Shown: positions 25,220 through 33,867, counted from the first letter of the stretch. The stretch: DNA of 53,273 nt from SHZI01 sp032122615 (GCA_032122615.1 JAQBGF010000179.1:1-53273), one strand, 5' to 3'. Numbers and translations are program-made. Notes: generated from the sequence alone by a model not told the origin.

Positions 25220-26545
25220 ATGTCATCGGAACTGAGTGACACCCTTCTCTCGGGGAGGGCACTCGTATTCCGCCCGCCCGCGCGGCCGGCCCTGGTCAGC
25301 CACAGGCCGCCGGGAAATGGGACCTCTCTCGCAGTGCCGAGGGTGCGGTGCACGGTACAGTTGCCGGACCGGATTCCCAGTCTTTTTGCCCCTATGTCTG
25401 AACTCGCTGAGTTGCTGAGCCACCAGCCCTTGCCGGGCGGTGTCCTGCTGCGTGGGCTGCCGGTGGCGGACGGGCGTGAGGACCACCTGATACGCCAGGT
25501 GATGGCCCTGGCAAACTCGGACTCTGCGAGCAGCCGCTGCCTGGTGTTCGGCGCCGAGCAGGGCGCCGCTGGCACGGTCGCGGTGATCGGCCTCTGCGAC
25601 GCGGACGTGGCACGGTTGACCGCGCAGCTCCGGCTCTGCATAAACGCGATCGAGCCTGCGCTCGACGTGCGCGTCGTCACTGCAGTGGTTACCGGAAAAA
25701 CCGTGGCGGCGCTGGTGATCGACAACTCGTCGAATCCTCCCTACGTCGCGGGCCCTGCCTCGCCCGGGGATCTGCGGGCGGGTGAGTGCTGGCTGTTCGA
25801 CGAACAGGGCCTGCGGCCCGCCGCACGGGCGGATCTGGACAATATGTACGCGACGCGACGCCAGCGCCAGCAGCAAATTGTGCTCATTGGTATCGGCGAC
25901 GACCCGCGCAATGAAATTCTTGAAGTCCAGGTGCCCGACAACTCAAAGCTTCCATCCCGCGTCGCGACCCTCAAGCTCTCGGCGGCCGTCAAGGCCCAGG
26001 CGATCGCCGCCGCGATCGTCGGCCGCGACGACACCGCCATGGCCCGCCTGGCACATTTGCGGATCTTCGGTGCCGACGAGCCGTTCCGGCAGGACGGCCC
26101 AACCACGTTGAAGCGGGCTCTGAAGGAAGTGCCCGATGAGTATCGCGAGGCGGACCTCTACTACCGGTTCGAAGAACGCGCGGTACGGATGAATCTCTCC
26201 GTCATGAACAACTGCGCCGAGGTGTTGCGCAGCGCGATACTGGACCTCACGTTCCCCGTTGTGGCGGGCCTGGAGTTCGCCACGCAGCTGTGTGGGCCAT
26301 CCGGGCAAAGTTCGAACATGAAACGTGCCTATCCGGAAGTACGTCAGGAGAAGGACTGCATCCGGGTCCGCGCCTCTCTCGGCGACCTGACACCGGGCAG
26401 CACCACCCGGGCTTTTCCCGCGGCACTGCGGCTCGCCGTCGACCGGTCACTGGTCGGGCAGAAAATTGCGCTTCGGTACATCCTGGATGCGGAAGGCCTG
26501 CTCGCGCCGCGACAGGGGCGGCTGCGGATCAAGTTACGGGCGTGA
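25220..26545 (+). CDS. AlbA_2/Schlafen-like putative nucleic-acid-binding protein
   Basis: A 441-aa protein. The N-terminal half follows the order of an AlbA_2 (divergent AAA_4) domain. It has an opening helix before RQVMALANSD, a strand (CLVFGAEQGAAG), a helix, the strand VAALVIDNSSNPPYVAG, then the closing GECWLFDEQGLRPAARADL. The usual YFRxGS motif is degraded to CWLFDEQG. Residues about 235-441 are unlike anything I recognise and probably form a second domain with a beta-rich end. Start ATG 25220 is preceded by a GGGAG. It may be a nucleic-acid-linked regulator; confidence is moderate for the domain and low for the function. Confidence 0.65.
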   Translation: MSSELSDTLLSGRALVFRPPARPALVSHRPPGNGTSLAVPRVRCTVQLPDRIPSLFAPMSELAELLSHQPLPGGVLLRGLPVADGREDHLIRQVMALANSDSASSRCLVFGAEQGAAGTVAVIGLCDADVARLTAQLRLCINAIEPALDVRVVTAVVTGKTVAALVIDNSSNPPYVAGPASPGDLRAGECWLFDEQGLRPAARADLDNMYATRRQRQQQIVLIGIGDDPRNEILEVQVPDNSKLPSRVATLKLSAAVKAQAIAAAIVGRDDTAMARLAHLRIFGADEPFRQDGPTTLKRALKEVPDEYREADLYYRFEERAVRMNLSVMNNCAEVLRSAILDLTFPVVAGLEFATQLCGPSGQSSNMKRAYPEVRQEKDCIRVRASLGDLTPGSTTRAFPAALRLAVDRSLVGQKIALRYILDAEGLLAPRQGRLRIKLRA

Positions 26546-26575
26546 CCCCAGGCGGCCACGATTACTGGCTGCCTG

Positions 26576-27310
26576 CTAGGCAAATCGCCGGCCAAACCGG
26601 CTCATAAACCTCGCATACAGCTCGCGCTGCCCGCAGTGCGTCAGGTAGAGCATTCCGTCGACGTCTTCGGGGCGCAGCGTGTCGTTATCATTCCGACACC
26701 CCGGTATGTCCATAAATAGAAGTTGTTCCTTGCACAGGTCCACAATGTCGTCTTCCGGCGCGTCAGAGGACTTCTTGAGATGCCAGGCGTATCGGGCGAT
26801 GAAATCCGATTTCCTGAGCCAGGGCACGCGGAATAGCATGAGGCCTGTTTCAAGGCACTTATGGAAAGGATCAAACGCGGCAAGAACAGCGCGATTTTGT
26901 TTTTCCAGAAGGCCTATTCCTTTGGTCCAGTCAACGCACGAAAGCAAATCAGCCTCAACGTGGGCGACGTAGTCATATTCGTTGTCAATCGCCAACTGCA
27001 GTCCCTGACAGAAGGCCCGGCCCCACCCATCACGGCCACCCTTGGCCAGATGACCGACGTTGTCGGCAAAGTTCACGATGGTCTTTGGCGAAGCTAATCG
27101 GACACCGGTTTCAATCGCGGCTCCGATTTCCATGTACGCGAAATCACTGAGCACATCATCCCCGGTTCGATAGGCCTCGTACGAGGTGGAATCGATCAGC
27201 GCGAGGGGCCACCCGGGATTGCAGACCTCATGACACCGCTTCCAGTCCACCGCCAACTCAAGAGTTGTGTGGTCGTAAGCGAAAAACGTGCCAAAAATGA
27301 GACCTCTCAT
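26576..27310 (-). CDS. Glycosyltransferase-like protein (GT-A type fold suspected)
   Basis: A 244-aa soluble protein. The sequence FADNVGHLAKGGRDGWGRAF, followed by AIDNEYDYVAHVEADLL, resembles GT-A glycosyltransferases. In that reading the helix before the acidic EAD supplies the nucleotide-sugar site and EAD replaces DxD. Later KSSDAPEDDIVDL could carry the catalytic base. No membrane segment or signal peptide is visible. The ATG lacks a clear ribosome binding site. It stands alone, convergent with the AlbA_2-like gene. The donor and acceptor cannot be guessed. Confidence 0.6.
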   Translation of the reverse strand: MRGLIFGTFFAYDHTTLELAVDWKRCHEVCNPGWPLALIDSTSYEAYRTGDDVLSDFAYMEIGAAIETGVRLASPKTIVNFADNVGHLAKGGRDGWGRAFCQGLQLAIDNEYDYVAHVEADLLSCVDWTKGIGLLEKQNRAVLAAFDPFHKCLETGLMLFRVPWLRKSDFIARYAWHLKKSSDAPEDDIVDLCKEQLLFMDIPGCRNDNDTLRPEDVDGMLYLTHCGQRELYARFMSRFGRRFA

Positions 27311-27473
27311 GGAATAGTGCCACGCCCCCGGTTTTAGACGCGCGTGCGAGCGCTTGAAAAGCCGACGAGCGGATCATACAACGAGCAGGGAGGTCGACGG
27401 AGTGTCTCATCGGGGCGAGACGGCTGAATCTACCCGGTCGGGACCGGCCGTTCGCCAGCCACGTAAAGCGCGG

Positions 27474-28166
27474 TTACTGCGGCTGCAGTTGCTGAGTGGC
27501 CTTTCGCCGTGTTGCCAATCCTGGCAATAGCATCGGCGTTTGCTCCGCGTAGGAAGCGTATTCCGGGAACACAGAGCGCAGCACCGCTTCTTCGTTGCGG
27601 ATGCGCAGATACTGGAAGCAGAGCGCAATCGTAGCGATGCCCAGCGCCAGCCAGGACGGGTTGCGCAAGATGATCCCGGCAAGCATCACTGCCTCGCAAG
27701 CATAAAGGGGATGACGCGAAAGCCGATAGGGTCCGGCGGTCACTAATTGCCTGGCCTGGGCCATGACGCTGAACGACCGTCCCAGCCACGCCAGGCAACA
27801 GATGGAGAGCGAACAGCCGATCAGCACGATGATATCGGCTAGCAGTGCTATGGCTGGCGCAACCTCGACCGGCGGCAGCGCAATGAACGTGGTGGTCGCG
27901 AAGGCGCCGATGAGAGCAACCATCCGCGGCTGAAAGCCGTCTGCCGATCGCTTTGGCGGCAAACGCGCAATGGTGGTGGCGACGATCAATAGCAGGAAGC
28001 CGAGGCCGGCAATGCCCGATGCCAGGGCGATGACATCTCTGGCCTGCCAGGTGGCATCAGCCAGTGAGGTGTATACGGCATTTGCCTTCAGGGTCGCGCA
28101 GACCGTGAAGAAGAAGGTCATCGCGCTGCGGCCGATGAGTTCGCGCGTTTGCTGGGGGATGATCAC
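27474..28166 (-). CDS. Isoprenylcysteine carboxyl methyltransferase-like membrane protein
   Basis: The C-terminal half carries the ICMT/PEMT signature: AGPYRLSRHPLYACEAVML, then RIRNEEAVLRSVFPEYASY. These segments bind S-adenosylmethionine in membrane methyltransferases. About five membrane helices precede and include it. The start is uncertain. GTG 28166 gives 230 aa beginning VIIPQQTRELIGRSAMTFFF; the frame stays open to an ATG at 28280 with a low-complexity extension. The substrate is unknown. Bacterial members methylate diverse lipophilic or small thiol compounds. It is divergent from the DUF642 gene. Confidence 0.8.
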   Translation of the reverse strand: MIIPQQTRELIGRSAMTFFFTVCATLKANAVYTSLADATWQARDVIALASGIAGLGFLLLIVATTIARLPPKRSADGFQPRMVALIGAFATTTFIALPPVEVAPAIALLADIIVLIGCSLSICCLAWLGRSFSVMAQARQLVTAGPYRLSRHPLYACEAVMLAGIILRNPSWLALGIATIALCFQYLRIRNEEAVLRSVFPEYASYAEQTPMLLPGLATRRKATQQLQPQ

Positions 28167-28308
28167 TGCTTGTGCGTTCCACTTTTGGCAGCACGGGAAG
28201 GTACCCGGGCTCGACGTACTTGTCGGCGACCGCTTCCGCAATTCCGTGGCGGGATGAGCGTGGGGCCTCGGATTTAACATAACGCATGCCCACCAATCTC
28301 GTTCCCGA

Positions 28309-28318
28309 GGGGGGGGGG
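28309..28318. repeat. G10 homopolymer in the promoter region of the DUF642 gene
   Basis: Ten consecutive G lie 113 bases before the DUF642 gene start, in the region shared with the divergent methyltransferase gene. It is the longest G run I noticed in the window. Confidence 0.85.
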
Positions 28319-28430
28319 CTTGAGCGGCGCGAGTCTGGCGGCGTAGTCTGCGTCTGGAACGGCCCTGTGGGCCGCGTCAGGCCGCCTCCCGACGCCGCCG
28401 CCGGACCAACAACAATAACCGGGGGTCAAC

Positions 28431-29903
28431 ATGCGATCTCGAACCATCGCCGTTGCCGTGCTTCTCGTGCTTGCCATGCCAGTTGCCGCGCAGGCGGAAA
28501 ACGGTCTGAAGAAGTTCACCGACGCACTGAGCAAGCTGGCCAAGCCGGCCAGCGGACCCCGGGGCAACCTCGTGGTTAACGGCGGTTTCGAGGAACCCGT
28601 TGTGCGGAAGGGCGGGTATATCACGGTCAATTCGGGGCAGGCATTTACAGGATGGCAGGTCGTAGGAACCGGCAGCGTGTCGCCTATCAGCGGCGATTAC
28701 ACGCTGTCCGGTATCCGGTTTCCCGCCCACGCAGGCGCGCAGTGGCTGGACCTTACCGGACCTGGTACCAATGCTGCCGCAGGTGTGCAGCAGACCGTGG
28801 CTACCGAGCCTGGGAAGAGCTATGAACTGGCTTTCTGGGTCGGTAACGTGGCTGGCGGCAGCTTCGGCACGACCAGCTCCGTAGAAATCCTGGTGGATGG
28901 CCGCTCGCTCGGGGTTGCCCTTAACGACCGGAGTATCCCGGGCCAGCTTGGCTGGGGCCTGTTCAAGATGCCTGTAACGGCCACCGGGAACACGACCACC
29001 CTCACGTTCATCAACCGCGATGCGCGCAACGACAACAGCAACGGGCTCGACGATGTGTCGCTGGTGCCTGCCGCGGCAGGCCCGGCCACCGCGGCCACCG
29101 CGCCGGTACTTACCGAGTCGTTCGAGATGCCGGCAACAGGCAATTACACCACCTATCGCGCGGGCCAGTCCTTTACCACGGGCAGTAACACCTGGACCGT
29201 GCAAACCGGCAGCATCGACATCGCCAACATCCAGGTGCGGCGCGAGGTCGTGGCCGCCGACGGCATCCAGACCGTGGACCTGGCAGGCTCGCCGGGCGCT
29301 GGCGTAATCGCTACCACCTTCCCGACCACCGCCGGGCAGGCCTACAGCCTGACGTTCCAGTACGCCCGCAACAACGGCATTGGCAATACTCCGGCCCGTG
29401 CGAAGGTTGAGGTGGTCGGCGCCGCTACGCTGCTGCAGGCGGAGATCCGCCACGAGGCGGCGAGCCAGCCGGCAAGCGCCAACCAGCCGTTCAACGGCAG
29501 CTTCGTTGCCGACGGCGCGATGACGACCCTGCGCTTCACCTCGCTGAACGATGGCAATACCGGCATCACGGTGGACGGGATTTCCGTGTCGCCCGTGTCG
29601 CCCGCACCTAACCTGAGCGGGGAGTACGTCTACCAGGGCAGCGGAGTGGCGACGGTGAGCCAGGTCGGCGACGAGGTGCGCATCTTCTTCACCTGGACGC
29701 CACAGGGCGTCGGGCCGCACTACGAAGCCAAGGGCAAGCTCGCGGGGGATACGATCAAGGGTGAGTGGTACTCGCTCTACGCGCAGAAGGGCTGGTTCAA
29801 GCTGGTCGGCAAGGTTGCGCCCAACGGTGACATCGACTTTGCGAAGAGCGATGATCCGATCAACGCGAATTTCCGAAAGACGGTCCTGACCCGAAAGAAA
29901 TAG
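28431..29903 (+). CDS. Secreted protein with two DUF642-like carbohydrate-binding-type domains
   Basis: A 490-aa exported protein. A Sec signal peptide ends near AAQAEN (about residue 23). Two DUF642/choice-of-anchor-C-like beta-sandwich domains follow. The first is LVVNGGFEEP, FTGWQVVGTGS, QWLDLTG then GKSYELAFWVGN; the second starts at LTESFEMP and includes IQTVDLAGSPG and GQAYSLTFQYARN. The last 90 residues (NLSGEYVYQGSG onward) form another small beta domain that may bind ligand. No PEP-CTERM or LPXTG-like anchor is present. DUF642 domains bind cell-wall polysaccharides in plants; the role in bacteria is open. Start ATG 28431 follows a GGGGG. Confidence 0.8.
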   Translation: MRSRTIAVAVLLVLAMPVAAQAENGLKKFTDALSKLAKPASGPRGNLVVNGGFEEPVVRKGGYITVNSGQAFTGWQVVGTGSVSPISGDYTLSGIRFPAHAGAQWLDLTGPGTNAAAGVQQTVATEPGKSYELAFWVGNVAGGSFGTTSSVEILVDGRSLGVALNDRSIPGQLGWGLFKMPVTATGNTTTLTFINRDARNDNSNGLDDVSLVPAAAGPATAATAPVLTESFEMPATGNYTTYRAGQSFTTGSNTWTVQTGSIDIANIQVRREVVAADGIQTVDLAGSPGAGVIATTFPTTAGQAYSLTFQYARNNGIGNTPARAKVEVVGAATLLQAEIRHEAASQPASANQPFNGSFVADGAMTTLRFTSLNDGNTGITVDGISVSPVSPAPNLSGEYVYQGSGVATVSQVGDEVRIFFTWTPQGVGPHYEAKGKLAGDTIKGEWYSLYAQKGWFKLVGKVAPNGDIDFAKSDDPINANFRKTVLTRKK

Positions 29904-29922
29904 CGCGCCGGTATTCTTCCGG

Positions 29923-30666
29923 CTACTGCGGGACCTGGACCCGCACGATGGTCGTGCCGGTGCGCGCTTCCTGCATCTCGTATTCGAGGATCTGCGTCGT
30001 GATCGTGCCACCACCGGGCCCCGGCTGCACGGCAGTGATCTTCAGGTAGGTGTCGAGTTCCACGTTGCGGCCGCCGCCAACCCTGTCACGAATCGACTGG
30101 GCGTCTTCCGGTTGAACTTTCCAGATTTGCGCGGTCCGGCCGTTGGCAAATTTCAGTGAGACCTTCTGCCCGAAACCGGCGAACTCCACCACCGAACTCG
30201 GCGCCAGTGCCCGCACCGTGAATTCGCCGTAGGTCGGGTCGTAGTCGCTGAGGTTGGCGCTGCTGAGCGACAGGCGGATGAAGCCGACGCCGCCCACTGC
30301 CGCAAGGCCGGCTTCCAGCTCGCCCCGGATCGCGGTTCGCTGGGCCGCTTTCTCGATAGCCGGGACGAACTTCACGCGGCTGTCCTGCTCGATCCAGCTG
30401 TCAATCGGCGGCGTAATTCCGGCGAGGTGGTAGTACAGAAACACCATGGTGTTGTTGTCGGGATTGACCAGTTCGCCGGTCCGGCCACCGAGGGCCGGGC
30501 CTGTTGCCGCGCTGCCGGCCGGTGCAGCGGCGACGTCTTGCGAAGATCCTGGTGATGCAGCCGACGCGGCGCCGGCCACGGGCTGGCCCGCGGCTGACGG
30601 CGGCTCGGAGCTGCCGCAGGCAGCGACCAGAGTGGTTGCCAGAAGGATGCCAGGGAGGCTACGCAT
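29923..30666 (-). CDS. Putative lipoprotein of unknown function
   Basis: A 247-aa product. The signal peptide MRSLPGILLATTLVAACG has a lipobox ending VAAC. An Ala/Ser/Pro linker (residues about 20-60) follows, then a globular domain with TMVFLYYHLAGITPPIDSW and a beta-rich end. AGGGGG just upstream of ATG 30666 supports that start over ATG 30699. It is 10 bases downstream of another lipoprotein gene on the same strand, so the two are probably an operon. I do not recognise the family. Confidence 0.7.
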   Translation of the reverse strand: MRSLPGILLATTLVAACGSSEPPSAAGQPVAGAASAASPGSSQDVAAAPAGSAATGPALGGRTGELVNPDNNTMVFLYYHLAGITPPIDSWIEQDSRVKFVPAIEKAAQRTAIRGELEAGLAAVGGVGFIRLSLSSANLSDYDPTYGEFTVRALAPSSVVEFAGFGQKVSLKFANGRTAQIWKVQPEDAQSIRDRVGGGRNVELDTYLKITAVQPGPGGGTITTQILEYEMQEARTGTTIVRVQVPQ

Positions 30667-30676
30667 GGTCGGCCCC

Positions 30677-31651
30677 CTAAAGCGTCGGTGCGTCCGCATT
30701 CTTCGCGGCGTCCTCGACCGCCTTCGCCCGCTTCTGCTGCTCCATCTGTTCCAGTGACTGCTCGGTCGCCGTCACCCGCTCGTAGCCATTGGCCTGGTCG
30801 ACGACCCCCACCTCCATGGAACGCGCGAGCGCGGGGTTATCGCGGGTCGGTATGAGCTGGGCCTGGACCACGAGGCCGCAATCCGGCGACAGGTTGACGC
30901 CGCCTGAGCCCCCGGTGCCTCCGCACCGGTTATAGAGCGGCGAGGTTTCCGTCACCGGCCTGGCCAGGGGATCGTAGATCCAGCGCATGTATCGCTGGCC
31001 AGGGTTGTCCTGGTCCATGCTCGGCGCCCCGTACTTCTTGATCAGGGCTTCGCTGACACTGGCCACGGTCGGGTTGCGGCCCTCTTCGAACCACTCCTCG
31101 CGGCCGGCGGCCACCACGATCTCCTGTCCCGGCATGCCCATCGTCGTGACGTGCCATTTCGACTGCCCGGGCGCGAGGTCGTAGCGGACGGCATTGCCGC
31201 TGCGGGCGATCATGTCGTCCTGCATCTCCTTCATGATCTGCTTGGAAGACTTCTCCACGCGCGGCTCCGCCAGCCGGGCGGTGAACCCCTGGCGCACGGT
31301 ATTGCCATAGGTCTGGATTTTGAAGCCGCTGGTGATGGGGCCTGTCACTACCATGAGGTCGTTGGTGCACATCACGACGTTCGCCGCTTCCTCGTAGGTC
31401 ATGCCGGGGCGCACGCCAATCACGTCGTCGACCGGCGCGCCGTCTGCCCTCTTCGGCATCTTGATTTTCGCGGGACACTTCACCTTGCCGCGGGCTTCTT
31501 CGGCCACTTCCTCCGCGCTGGCATTTCCGGACGGTGCCGGCCGTGCGCTCGCGGCTGTGCCCGGGGTGGGCTTGGGTTGGTCGGATCCTCCGCAGGCTGC
31601 CAATGCGACGGCAGCCGCCATCAAGAGAAATGCCCGTTGAAGCAGACGCAT
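30677..31651 (-). CDS. Putative lipoprotein of unknown function
   Basis: A 324-aa product. The signal peptide MRLLQRAFLLMAAAVALAACG has lipobox LAAC, followed by a Pro/Ala/Ser linker. The folded part contains GVRPGMTYEEAANVVMC, a form often seen in small periplasmic domains of the SmpA/BamE style. Two cysteines (CGGTGGSGG...PDCG) could form a disulfide. The C-terminus is a Gln/Lys-rich helix. GGGGGA precedes the ATG. It is the first gene of the two-lipoprotein unit. Function unknown. Confidence 0.7.
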   Translation of the reverse strand: MRLLQRAFLLMAAAVALAACGGSDQPKPTPGTAASARPAPSGNASAEEVAEEARGKVKCPAKIKMPKRADGAPVDDVIGVRPGMTYEEAANVVMCTNDLMVVTGPITSGFKIQTYGNTVRQGFTARLAEPRVEKSSKQIMKEMQDDMIARSGNAVRYDLAPGQSKWHVTTMGMPGQEIVVAAGREEWFEEGRNPTVASVSEALIKKYGAPSMDQDNPGQRYMRWIYDPLARPVTETSPLYNRCGGTGGSGGVNLSPDCGLVVQAQLIPTRDNPALARSMEVGVVDQANGYERVTATEQSLEQMEQQKRAKAVEDAAKNADAPTL

Positions 31652-31784
31652 AAATTCCCCCTATAGCGATCGTTGTTGCTGTTTCGATGGACGATATCAC
31701 AGGTCGCGCGCCGGACCGGAGTCCGGGAATTCAGAAAATGACCCGTCACTTTTTGCAGTGCAGACGGAAATTGATTTCGCGCCG

Positions 31785-32453
31785 TTATAAAGTCTCCGGC
31801 GCCAGCGCGGGCGGCGGCCGGCGCAGCAGGATGATGCCGAGCCAGGGCGCCCACAGCAGGACCGTAAAGAGATAGACCGGGATGTAGGCGATTGCCATGA
31901 GCAGGCCCGCCGCGCCGGACAGGATGCCGTACCAGCAGAACGCCTTTGGCAGCGTGCTGGTCTTCAGCCCGCACCAGGACAGTTGCACGGCGAACCAGCC
32001 GAGCCCCACCTGGGCGAGACCGTTGACCGTAATGCGCATGACGGTCGCCGCCATGTAGGCGGACTCGCCGAGGTCGGGATTGGCGTCGGCCAGCAGAAAC
32101 AGCGACTGCCGGCCGATGACGTGGGACAGCCCGAGCAACAGGAACCCGGCGGCCGAGAGCAGCCCGGCCGCGAGCGCGATCAGCGCCGCCGCGGGCCGGT
32201 GGCTGCGATAGGCGGCCCAGGCGCCGAGCGCGAGGATCACCATCGCGAAGCCGCTCGCCACGTGGCCGAGGCCGGACAAGAGCCAGGGCCACGCGCGGCT
32301 CGCGTTCATCAGCTTCGCCAGGTCGGCGTAATCGGCGTAGCTCGCGAAGCCGAGGTACTTAGGCTCGATCCACGCGCCGTTCAGGTTGTGCATCGCAAAT
32401 GCCAGGCCAATGACAAGCGCGGCATACCCCGATGCCTTCACCAAAGATTCCAT
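31785..32453 (-). CDS. Polytopic membrane protein of unknown function (DUF4386-like topology)
   Basis: A 222-aa protein with about six membrane helices and short loops. The first segment is GYAALVIGLAFAMHNLNGAW. No catalytic motif is visible. The helix arrangement with a soluble 20-residue loop after helix 1 is reminiscent of DUF4386 proteins, but I cannot confirm it. It lies upstream of the lipoprotein pair on the same strand with a 133-base gap. Confidence 0.6.
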   Translation of the reverse strand: MESLVKASGYAALVIGLAFAMHNLNGAWIEPKYLGFASYADYADLAKLMNASRAWPWLLSGLGHVASGFAMVILALGAWAAYRSHRPAAALIALAAGLLSAAGFLLLGLSHVIGRQSLFLLADANPDLGESAYMAATVMRITVNGLAQVGLGWFAVQLSWCGLKTSTLPKAFCWYGILSGAAGLLMAIAYIPVYLFTVLLWAPWLGIILLRRPPPALAPETL

Positions 32454-32490
32454 GGACTTAGGCCCCGGCTAATCGCTCGCTACGTCAGAA

Positions 32491-32862
32491 TTACTGAATA
32501 CCAACAACGACCCCGGTTAGCCACGACACGACCCAAAAGAACCAGATCGGCAGGCCGACTTTGTGGAAATTGTTCAGCATCCGGTCACTGTTTCGATACA
32601 CGGCATAGGTGCCGCTTACCGTCACTACTAACATCAGGCCCAGTGCCGTCAATCCAACGATCGTGTGCAGATCGTAGATTACTTCCGGGATTGTCGAACT
32701 CATCAGCTCCGTCGCAAGGATATCGCAGCCCAGACCCAGATAGAAAAAGACCAGATGTCTGGGCTTGAGTCGCTTGTTTAGCCAGTTCCACCAGACCGCG
32801 ACTGAATAGAAAATCAATGCGGCCACGATTGTAATAACAGCAATTAGTATGACAGTCGGCAT
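32491..32862 (-). CDS. HsmA-like (TIGR03987) small membrane protein
   Basis: A 123-aa protein with four membrane helices. KRLKPRHLVFFYLGLGCDILATELM and LHTIVGLTALGLMLV, then the ending RMLNNFHKVGLPIWFFW, match the HsmA/TIGR03987 family, whose function is unknown. A perfect GGAGG (32871-32875) lies eight bases before ATG 32862, so I take that start over ATG 32877, which overlaps the GGAGG. It is 25 bases downstream of cytochrome b561 on the same strand, so a redox or membrane partnership is possible. Confidence 0.75.
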   Translation of the reverse strand: MPTVILIAVITIVAALIFYSVAVWWNWLNKRLKPRHLVFFYLGLGCDILATELMSSTIPEVIYDLHTIVGLTALGLMLVVTVSGTYAVYRNSDRMLNNFHKVGLPIWFFWVVSWLTGVVVGIQ

Positions 32863-32870
32863 CACCCGTT

Positions 32871-32875
32871 CCTCC
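32871..32875 (-). promoter_or_regulatory. Ribosome binding site deciding the HsmA-like start
   Basis: GGAGG on the reverse strand, eight bases before ATG 32862. It overlaps the ATG at 32877, which is therefore the less likely start. Confidence 0.75.
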
Positions 32876-32887
32876 ATATATTAATCA

Positions 32888-33472
32888 TCAGCCATGACCT
32901 CGCCACATGCGCATCAAGAGATCATCCCTTCGGATAAACTGATGCCACGTTGCGCCGGATACGTGCAAAAGCAGAAGTGCGCCGCCGGCTTTCCAGCAAG
33001 CCAGGTGAAGTTCTGAAAACAGGTCACTGGCAAAAGTCGTTCCTTCCGATTGCGCTGAGACCATTCGTGGAATTTCCCAGCCGAAGAAAAGAATCGGCAA
33101 TTCGTCGGGGGACGTCGACAAGACGGCCCAGCCGGTTAGCGGGTAGAAAAACATCAGGAAATACAAAAAGCCCTGGGTAATCCGGGCCAGATAGAGTTCA
33201 TAGGCGGACCGGCTCGCCGGTAATTCCGGTGTGGGGTTATTCAGACGCCAGTTGATGCGCCAAAAGGCGAGGATAAGAACAAGAAAGCCGATGGTGTGAT
33301 GCACGTTGGCGGTAAGCATGATCCAGGGATCGTCGCCCTGCGATGCAATGTTGTCCTCGATGAGGTCTACCATCCAGAAGCCAAGGGGAATCTGAACGGC
33401 TACGATTAATACCAGGATCCAGTGCGTGGCACGAGTCATCGATCCCCAGGCGGTAGCGGTATCTTTTAACAT
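32888..33472 (-). CDS. Cytochrome b561 family membrane protein
   Basis: A 194-aa four-helix b-type cytochrome. Haem-ligand histidines are visible in RATHWILVLIV (helix 1), NVHHTIGFLVLI (helix 2) and LLLLHVSGATWHQF (helix 4). It probably passes electrons between quinols and periplasmic partners in the inner membrane. Length and histidine spacing fit CybB-type proteins. The HsmA-like gene follows closely. The bases are less GC-rich than the core genes. Confidence 0.88.
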   Translation of the reverse strand: MLKDTATAWGSMTRATHWILVLIVAVQIPLGFWMVDLIEDNIASQGDDPWIMLTANVHHTIGFLVLILAFWRINWRLNNPTPELPASRSAYELYLARITQGFLYFLMFFYPLTGWAVLSTSPDELPILFFGWEIPRMVSAQSEGTTFASDLFSELHLACWKAGGALLLLHVSGATWHQFIRRDDLLMRMWRGHG

Positions 33473-33867
33473 GAGGTTTTACTGTGGCGGCGATTTGGCA
33501 TGGATCGGCGCTGAGAAGTGTTACTTGATACGCTCGTCGCGATTTATGCTGTCGAACTGACACTGTGCCGGTGATGGCCCGGGAACTTAATAGGGGATAG
33601 TGCTTAGTTCACTCGACGTGCCGCGCTCAGCGCGGCTGCAGCCAGGTCGGCAGGAAGCTGTACGGATCCTCCTGCGCTGTCGTTCGGGAATGCATGTCTG
33701 CGTTCGCTTCGTTGAGGTAATGTCGATGGGCAATAAAGTGGGGAATTTCACAAAAGTATTTCGCCAACCAGCGACGCCGGCGCCAGTTCCGCTACCTGGA
33801 AAGATGGGAACGGTATACTTCTTGCAGCTTCGAATTCTTTGGTGTGCGATGTGGTGGTTACCCCCCA
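33473..33867. other. 395-bp intergenic region between divergent cytochrome b561 and methyltransferase genes
   Basis: No full gene is evident. It must carry the promoters of both divergent genes, but no clear -10/-35 pair could be picked out. A 46-codon frame on the reverse strand (33627-33767) is the only coding-like part. Confidence 0.6.
33627..33767 (-). pseudogene. Possible gene remnant or small protein
   Basis: From a TTG at 33767 the reverse strand encodes 46 residues beginning MAKYFCEIPHFIAHRHYLNE and ending FLPTWLQPR. The composition (Tyr, Phe, His, Trp, Asn) looks like real protein rather than a GC-rich shadow frame. Upstream the same frame continues past a single TAG (33792-33794) with NWRRRRWL. 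No ribosome binding site is visible. It could be the 3' end of a decayed gene or a small protein; I recognise no family. Confidence 0.25.

Noticed and set aside
28377..30014. A 545-codon open frame antisense to the DUF642 gene
   Set aside because: It is Arg/His-rich without recognisable motifs, while the sense frame has a signal peptide and known domain pattern. High GC makes long antisense frames common.
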